Source: Bryum argenteum
Lineage: Eukaryota; Streptophyta; Bryopsida; Bryales; Bryaceae
Length of the DNA stretch: 64,000 nucleotides
Direction of reading: 5' to 3'
Assembly: GCA_037043015.1 (NCBI GenBank)
Contig: CM073331.1
Coordinates: forward strand, 6,583,305-6,647,304
Below, one piece after another: positions 57,601-64,000 of the stretch. The first letter of the stretch is position 1. The number at the start of each line of letters is the position of its first letter. A program made the position numbers and the translations under genes. The notes beneath the pieces were generated by a model, which was given only the letters and a program-made list of their open reading frames with translations, did no database searches and had not been told where the DNA came from.

Positions 57601-57848
57601 TCGCGATTTCTGAACTGGTTGGAAGCGCAATTGCTGAATTTTAGAGACACTCTTGGCAGCTTCCGAACTGACAAGATTGTTGACCTCCTTATTCACATCG
57701 GCCTCCGATAGCACATCAGCATCCGCTTGCTCTTCATCTTCTACTTCGAGAGCAAGGAATTCGTCATGTGCACATCCTTCATCTGCAACATCTGACTCCT
57801 TTGGGACGTTGCCGTCAGCATCCTCCATGGCGTCATCACCACCTCCAT
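51647..57848 (-). CDS. ParB-like / permuted N6-N4 DNA methylase-like protein (multi-exon)
   Basis: Minus-strand exons, in order: 57848-57152, 57013-56818, 56746-56336, 56247-55243, 55161-54811, 52521-52238, 52133-51942 and 51846-51647 (stop). All junctions have GT/AG and agreeing phases. Exon 1 ends in a ParB-like motif (IARLQDHFRDVGYVEGQGV, then FHVWDGNHRLEAW). The middle is helical with a basic, disordered stretch (SRRKRKLRPP). Then comes a class I methyltransferase domain of permuted order: motif IV-like IDLMLAEYPDGL, FAYRYLHDDGAIVIFY, and after the 2.3-kb intron KQRTELFFKPLI, motif I GLVMDFAASTG and QAARSLNRNILALEGDREIY. This matches N6_N4_Mtase proteins (DPPY..., then vlDpfaGsGtt and aa..lgR..i.iE.d..y). 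The DPPY motif is degenerate (EYPD), so activity is uncertain. A TAG lies in frame at 57253-57255, and a local double frame change lies near 56600-56650. Confidence 0.7.
52700..54800. repeat. Large methylase-gene intron filled with minisatellite words
   Basis: Between exons 54811 and 52521 the intron consists of GAGTGCGAGTGTCCC, GTGTGCCG and CTGCCGGCGCCAAGGCGGAG words. It belongs to the same degenerate minisatellite family that fills 58.5-63.2 kb. No exon was recognised in it. Confidence 0.65.
53553..53900. repeat. 99-bp tandem repeat within the intron
   Basis: GATTCTCGATGCTGCCATTGG recurs at 53553, 53652 and 53751, exactly 99 bp apart, followed by shortened units (AGGACGCCTCCGCCCCCTCGG) to about 53880. 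Because 99 is a multiple of three, open frames arise on both strands and show a 33-residue repeat; I do not consider them genes. Confidence 0.92.
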
Positions 57849-59882
57849 CTGCAAAATTACAACATCAGATTGTTAGAACACCGTTTAAGCATTTCCCAAA
57901 AGCCGTTTGAGCGGGACATCGGATTCAGCGTCCGCCGTGTCGTGAAGGTGGTCTCGATGGTGTGTGCTCGGATGCGCGGCTATAGCTGTCGAGGGCCAGG
58001 TCCACGAACTCCTTCCAAACTACACAGCACAATCAAAGCGTACAATATCAGCACTAATCTTGGAAGGGTAGAGCTGATAACGATGAGCTCACGTTACATG
58101 AGCTGCAAATGGAGCAAGTGCCAGCGGTACGTGCCCGTGCGCACCTCGTTGATCGTAGTGGTGGCCGGCTCCTGTCTCGTCGAGAATCTTGTGGGAAGCC
58201 TCATGACCTTCTTCCACCGACATGTCACTTTGCATATTCGTGCATCTGGCTGCAGGATCATCACACAGGACTGTTATAAAACTTCTTGCCATTTCCGCGA
58301 TAGTCAACATGCTCACCTCACATTCACATACACATGCACAAACTTGAGAAGGAAGGGCCAATACATAAGGTACTCCTGATACACACCTGGATACCATAAT
58401 CAAGGCAGAACAGCTCCCACCAAGACAGCTCCCAGATCGAGGCCTACTAAAATTCGTGCTTGATCCGCAGGAATAAACAAGGACCCTCTCATGATGAGTC
58501 CACGACAACCTGAACGCTTTCAAGACATGGCAACTAGCCTGCTTCCAGCTTGCAATTAGCCTAATTTCAGCTTGTACGACGACTCGATGAATGCCTCGCC
58601 TGTAGTGTCCCAAATCGAGTACGAGTTTCCCAGTGCCATTGTGCCGCCACAATCAACAGGCTACAAGCGTCCCTCCACGAGATACGAAGTGCGAGTCACC
58701 AATCGCGCGTGTCTACGCGTGTCCCAGGGCGTTAGTGTGTTTCCCACGACGAGTGTCCGGGTCACCCATGTTCCCTTCCTGCAAGGATCATATATCCTGG
58801 ATTTGCATTGCGAAGTTCCAGACTATCGAAAGTGAAAGCTCATCACACTGTCGAAAGAATGAAAAGCCAAACAACCTGAGCGTAAACAAAAGAAAGTCGT
58901 GTTCGACTGTCCCATTGCAGTTCGACTGCCCCACAGCAAGTGCGAGTGTCCGGAGCTGGTGTGCAGCGACTTGTAACCGGTCTTGAGCGCCCCACCACGA
59001 CTTGGCGTGTGCAAAGGTCTTTATTCATGTGATAATACGAGTGGGAGTGCGAGTGTCACGCTCAATGCGAGTGGTCCGTTGCAGGTGTGCCGCCACTAGT
59101 GGCCCATCACGAGCGTCCCACGACGTTTCATTGCCACGGTCCCAGTTCGATTGACAGTGCGATGCGAGTGTCTCGGTGTAATTGCAAGTGGCCCCGTGCG
59201 ATGTGCCGCCACGAGCCACCTGCCACGAGCGTCCCACCAAGACAAGTGAGCCAGTGCGAGAGCGTCCGTTCCCCGGCGTGTGTCCTGTTCGATGACCCAT
59301 TCTCGTCCTGCACAGATCGATAATGAAGGTTTATCAACCCGGATTAAACGGATCAATAAGCTACACTGAAAGCAAAATGCAAAATTGAGAGGTGGAAAAG
59401 CCAAGCGTCCGTATCACTTGCGTTCAGACCAGATAGCGCGAAATCGGAGATGGTTGTGATGAGAGTGACTCTGTCGCAAGTTTGTCTCTCTTTGTTGGTA
59501 TGCCGCCACCTGGATACCATGACCATGGCATGGCTGTGCCTGTGTGAAGTTCCCAGTTCGATTGCCATATTAAGAGTGGGACTGCGTATGTCGCGGCGAT
59601 TGCGAGTGACTCCGTATGGGTGCGCGATACTACTGGTTTGCCCGGAGCTGTGCCGCCACGACTGTGCCTATCTGAGGGTCCTTGTAAGAGTGCGAGTGCG
59701 AGTGTCCCGGCGAGGGCGAGTTGTTCTTGCGCGTGTGCCGCCACAAGTGGCCCTTCACGAGCGTCCTCCACTAGCGTCCTCTCCTGGATCACTACAAATT
59801 AAAGAATGTAAGCTTCCAGTAGGGTGCTTCTTGCCAACATTGAACGAAGTGCCAGAGAATGTAATTGGTGGTCAGATCGTAC

Positions 59883-60256
59883 CTTTTGGTAGAACCCCCG
59901 CTCAAAGATGAAGAAAGTTGGAGGTGTACTTGAGTTACTACTGCTGTCACTCGTAGACACCCTACACAAGGAAGTGATCCTCAGTAATCTAACGCCCGAT
60001 AGATTTTAAATGCACATGGTCGTTATTTCGGCAACTCACAGTTCTATCGTTCATCTCGCTCATAGAACAGTACTCGTGGGATAACCAAGCATCGACCCAC
60101 TTCCTGTACCATTGGATTCCTTGTATCACTTTCTGCCTGTCCATGGCCGCAATGGTGAATCGGACCACCACGGAATAGGTCCGGGTATCCTGGCGAAGAA
60201 CACGATAGTCTTCGCAATCTGCTCGAACACTCACGACATTAGAGCTCTGTCGCAAC
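59883..60256 (-). CDS. Two exon-like stretches upstream of the methylase gene
   Basis: On the minus strand 60256-60040 has a TTTTTTAG acceptor and a GTGAGT donor and encodes a non-repetitive 72-residue stretch (VSVRADCEDYRVLRQDTRTY, then MDRQKVIQGIQWYRKWVDAW). A second stretch at 59961-59883 encodes a Ser-rich run and PPTFFIFERGFYQK before a GTACG donor. Their phases do not join each other or the 57848 exon directly, so more exons or a separate gene are needed. The domain was not recognised. Confidence 0.4.
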
Positions 60257-61339
60257 CTAAAAAATCAATAGAAAGAAACTATTATCGCGGTCAAACACTC
60301 ACGAAGTTCTCAGGTTGTTTGTGATGAGAGTGGATGTCATACTGCCAGTGCAAGTGTCTCTGTGTGTGCCGCCACTAGTGGCCTGCACAGAGCGTTCCAC
60401 CATGGCCGTGCCTATTTAAGAGTCCCTGTTCAATTGTCGTTGAAGGCGGGGGACTGCCTATGTCCCAGCGCTTGCGAGTGTCTTCGCGCGGGTGTGCCGC
60501 CACTTCTTGTTTGGTAGGAGCGTAACTCCACGGCTTTGCCCATCTGAGGGTCCCAAATTGAGTGTCAAAATAAGAATGCGAGTGCGAATGCAAATGGATG
60601 CTGCGCGTGTGCCGCCACATATGGCCCCCCATGAGCTTCCCACATCCGCTTTGCCAATGCCAGGGACCCAGTTCGAGTGTCATGGTTTGATGCAAGTCCA
60701 AGCGTCCCGGTGTGGTTGCGAGTGTGTCCCGGTCATCCAATTTCTCGTCCTGCATAGATCGATAAACCAACAATGGTTCAGTATTCAACAATGCAAGCAT
60801 ATTACGAAGGTTGAGATCAATGTATCGGTAGCAATTGTTTTCAGACCAAGAAGCTCAGATTCGCAGGTCCTCACGATGCGAGTTCTCCATGTGGGTATGC
60901 CGCCACTTCTGGCTTGCCCCGAGCGTTGCACCACGGCTGTGCCTGCTTGAACCAACCATATCGAACGATACGAAGATCGAGTGACCCGGCGAGTGCCGCC
61001 ACTTCTGGCCTCTTCCGAGCGTGACTTTACGAGTGCGCCTTTGAGAGCGCGAGAGTCTCGGCGAGTGCGAATGTCCCCTCTTGCGGGTGTGCCGCCACTT
61101 GTAACCCGCCATGTCCATCACACCACGACTGCACAAAGCTGGTCTGCCGCCACTAATGGCTCGGCAGAGACACCATACATTTCTCGTGTGCCGTTGCTCG
61201 AGATTGTGTGCCGGCGGCTTTGATGTCCCTGTCGAACCCGACATGTGAGTTTCTTTGGTTCCGACGGGCGCAACAAGGCATGGAAATGACCACTTTTACC
61301 ATAGAACTGTGTGCTGGCGCCCGGTGGAGGGTTGCCGGC

Positions 61340-61560
61340 GCCCAAAAGTTTACCAGCCGGCAGCTAAGGTCCGATGCCGGCAGATAAGTGAGGTCTGCCG
61401 GCACCATAGGGGTCCTGCCGCTGCCGGCACCCGGGCAGGAGAGGCGCCGCTCGTGCGTGTGCTGGCAGCATCGATGTGCTGCCGCTCCCGGCACCCGGGC
61501 AGGAGAAACGCCGCTCTGTGCATGTGCCGGCACGGAGAGGATGGCAGCCGCTGCCGGAGT
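61340..61560. repeat. TGCCGGCACC-rich direct repeat
   Basis: CCGGCACCCGGGCAGGAGA occurs twice about 70 bp apart (near 61424 and 61493), each followed by a CGCCGCTC word, within a stretch of TGCCGGC words. It is a local expansion within the minisatellite domain. Confidence 0.75.
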
Positions 61561-63249
61561 CCGCTGAGTTGTGCCGGCATTGTGGGACTGACATTCGATG
61601 ACTGCGCTTGCGAATGTGTGCTGGCGCGAATGGAGACCCTTCCGCTTCCGGCGATGTCGTGTCGTTCAGTGCCCAGTGTGAGTGCCGCCACAAGCGACCT
61701 TTCTCGAGCGTCCTATCAAAATTGTCACAGTGCGGATGTATGAACCAGTGACCCGCGTTGAGGGTCCAAACGCCTGTGTGCCGCCGCGGATAACTAACAA
61801 CGGGCGTCCTTTTACGGCTGTTCTAGTGCGATTGCACCAATGCAAAAGTTTGCAAGTGCCTGACACTCATTGCGAGGATCCATCTTCGAGTGAAATTCCC
61901 GGGTGAAACCATGTCCCCAGACAAATTTCCCAGCGCGAGTGCGGGTGTGCCGCCACTTCTGTGTTTTAAACAAGGATGTGTTTAAAGCTTGACTGCAATA
62001 TCAAACCTCATGGCATGTCAGTCACATGAGATCTCTGAGGCTTTCTGGTGACAACTCTAGCATCCCTCCTCTTCGCAAGCTTTAATCGAGCTCATCCTGC
62101 AATCAAACGAGACGGTCACTCCCAAACCTTCTCTGCTCGATATCCATCTCTAACCACGATTATTTTAAGGTGATTTGCACAGATCATGATGTAATCATCT
62201 CTTGCATGCACGTACCTCGGAGGGATAACCGGGACATGAAGCCCAGGAGTGCTCGTGTGCTGCCACGGGATCACAGCCTCAAGCGAACCAACAAAAGTGT
62301 CCAAGTATGATTGAGTGCGGGTGTCCTTGCAAGTGTCCATGTCTGAACGTCCATCTGAGGGTGTGCCGCCAAGAACGATCGCCATGACCGTCTCACCTCG
62401 AGTGTCCTCGTGCAGGTGTCCCACATCAATATACGGTCAACCGTATCTTGGAGACCTCGGCGCTGGTGCCACAGATCGTCGCTGGCTAGAAGGCGACCTC
62501 CCTCACACTGTTAACGCGAAGCTCACAGCTCCACCTCGAGAGTCATATTGCTGGTGTGCCGCCCCGAATGACGCACCACGAGTTTCCCACAACCAATAAG
62601 CCGGCACGAGCGTCGCACGTTAGAGCTAGTGTGCCGCCCCGAATGACGTTCAAACGAGTTTCCCACCTTCATTGTGCCGGCATGAGCGTCGCACTACGAG
62701 TGTCGCAGTGCGGGGGTCGTACTGCGGGTGAATCAAAGAGTGCGCGTCTGAGGGTCCCAGTGCCAGTGCGAGGGTCCCAGTGTGAACGGGCCACCAGTAG
62801 ATACCCCTTCAGTTCGTACCAACACAAGTTTCTTATTGCGAGTGTCCGAGAGCAATTGTGCTGCCACGTGTGTCCACAGCTGACCATATTCAAGACAGAT
62901 TGGAATTTCTCAAAGGGGTTGATGGAATGTCTTATACGTTCATAAGGAAATGATACTGCTAGCAGTTCTGGGTGTCCATGTACACAGCAATCACTGTATC
63001 CAAGAACCCGTGCCACATAAGCTTGCAAGCATACAGAATGTTGATCCTTTTTTGAAAGGGACGGGGAACAAACGCGCTTTCGGATCGTGCCTCAATGCGG
63101 GCGAGCCCGGTACATGCACAGCGTCAGTTGCCCTGAAGTCCCCGTCATAGTCGATGGTTCAAGCCGCCATGAAGCCTCTGCCGCCACAATGCAGCCACGA
63201 ACCATGTGCCTCCCCGGAGCTTGTGTCGCCCCAAAGCCTGTGTTACCAC

Positions 63250-63814
63250 AACCACTTGGGGAGTCCCTGCTGAACACTGAAAACGGCTAAGCCGTGCAAC
63301 ATTTAAGGATGAGCTCTGGTTTGTTATACGAGACTGCATAACGGAGACTGCATGCAAGCAAGGTTGTCAATCTCAATCAGACATGTGTGATGGAGAGAGG
63401 CTCCGGCGATGTTTCCAGTAATACCTGCATACATGGCCTCTGCATTGGCGTCTGTATTGGGAATTCTCAGTCAGCCTTTTAGGCCTCGCAGTCGAGGAGA
63501 GACTCGACCCAGGCGATTCCGAGTGGTGAACTGGCGCTGACAGTCTTGTCGAGGTCGTCCATCTGCGAGTACCGATACGAGAGCTGCCGCGAGATTCATC
63601 TCGTAAGGCGTGGCTGACCTCACACTGCTCATTCGAAAGCCAAGGTCGGAAGGAGTCCAAGTGCCCAAGCCCCCGAAGTTTCGACCCCGTCGCCCGGATT
63701 GCTCAGAGTAATGAAGTGACTAAGTCTCACAATGTCTCCAGTGGCGGCAACATACCCAGCGTTCTACATTTTCAACAACAGAATAAAACACATGGTGGAA
63801 TTCAATGCTCTTAC
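63250..63814. other. No firm gene; open frames of mixed quality
   Basis: At 63373-63668 two overlapping minus-strand frames stay open (one Ser/Arg-rich). Neither has clear splice signals. Nothing else was recognised. Confidence 0.35.
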
Positions 63815-63992
63815 CAGGAGTAGTATCTGGCGTGTCTTGAAGACAAATGACTCCATCTGGGACAAGTGTAGCCGCTCCAGGTGAGCCAATTTCTGCGGCT
63901 TCCTCTCCCGACAGAGCAGGCGATCCAGGAGATGGATTCTTCGACGTGGCATGGTCTTGATCACGCGGCGACGCCTGCGTCATCGCTTGACC
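63815..63992 (-). CDS. Possible 5' exon of the methylase-like gene
   Basis: On the minus strand a TATGCAG acceptor precedes 63992, and ATG 63983 starts MTQASPRDQDH. The frame runs through an acidic, Pro/Ser-rich stretch to a GTAAGA donor (63814) in phase 1. The exon at 57848 begins in the matching phase (G plus AT gives Asp), so the two could be spliced across a 6-kb repeat-filled intron. Support is limited to splice signals and phase. Confidence 0.35.
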
Positions 63993-64000
63993 TGCATAGA

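Larger units (their letters stand above)
57900..63200. repeat. Degenerate GTGTGCCGCCAC minisatellite domain
   Basis: GTGTGCCGCCAC or a one-base variant occurs about nineteen times, for example near 58650, 59092, 59201, 59501, 59651, 59737, 60365, 60493, 60608, 60896, 60988, 61087, 61147, 61684, 61946, 62355, 62553 and 62630. It is often followed by TAGTGGCC, TTCTGGCC or GAGCGTCCCAC, with AGTGCGAGTGTCCC between. Spacing is irregular (60-400 bp). Possible exons are interspersed. The many open frames here are repeat translations. Confidence 0.75.

Noticed and set aside
57768-61743. Plus-strand open frames of 80-200 residues in the minisatellite domain
   Set aside because: Composition follows the repeat words (Cys, Arg, Ser and Val runs), there are no conserved motifs, and neighbouring frames are equally open.

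Overview
The window looks like nuclear DNA of a green-lineage plant, most likely a charophyte alga or an early-diverging land plant. The reasons are short coding exons with GT..AG introns, a Copia element with the plant-type initiator-Met tRNA primer site, a CACTA-type foldback with a 3-bp target duplication, an internal CCCTAAA (TTTAGGG-type) telomere-like tract, and long AT-rich spacers full of degraded repeats. I lean towards a Chara-like genome, but only from remembered family resemblance, which I cannot check here.

Layout. 0-1.1 kb: the 3' exons of a coiled-coil gene. 3.5-6.6 kb: a truncated Copia element (LTR, primer site, gag, protease, integrase; no reverse transcriptase, no 3' LTR). 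9-15.7 kb (block A): a relic of an FCP1-like gene tail, a broken DUF7869-like transposase-type gene on the minus strand interrupted by a perfect 195-bp CACTA foldback, and many copies of an 18-bp palindrome (ATCGGGCGATCGCCCGAT). 16-34 kb: four or five elements that share one upstream design (a GGTCGG-rich GC block, then a TATA box, then a CT-rich leader) but carry different proteins: kinase-like, Tyr/Gly-rich, RING-like and hAT transposase-like. 34.5-39 kb: satellite DNA with a 470-bp higher-order period, an inverted-repeat element and a purine-rich tract. 39.7-48.9 kb (block B): the palindrome returns in numbers, in introns, in spacers and in two coding exons of a multi-exon gene that ends in an FCP1-like phosphatase domain; a 270-bp tandem array and a second, decayed FCP1-like copy follow.

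49-64 kb holds the most interesting genes. A small two-exon gene (50.6-51.1 kb) encodes a nearly stand-alone ADD zinc finger of the ATRX/DNMT3 type. Tail to tail with it, a minus-strand multi-exon gene (51.6 to at least 57.8 kb) encodes a ParB-like domain followed by a circularly permuted class I methyltransferase domain of the N6/N4 DNA-methylase type, an arrangement known from bacteria and phages. Its introns and upstream region are filled with GTGCCGCCAC-type minisatellites.

Many coding stretches change frame by one base, several exactly at homopolymer runs, so some 'pseudogenes' here may be intact genes with assembly indels. The Copia element is different: it carries several in-frame stops and only one late frame change, so it is truly decayed. 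No RNA genes or CRISPR arrays were recognised.
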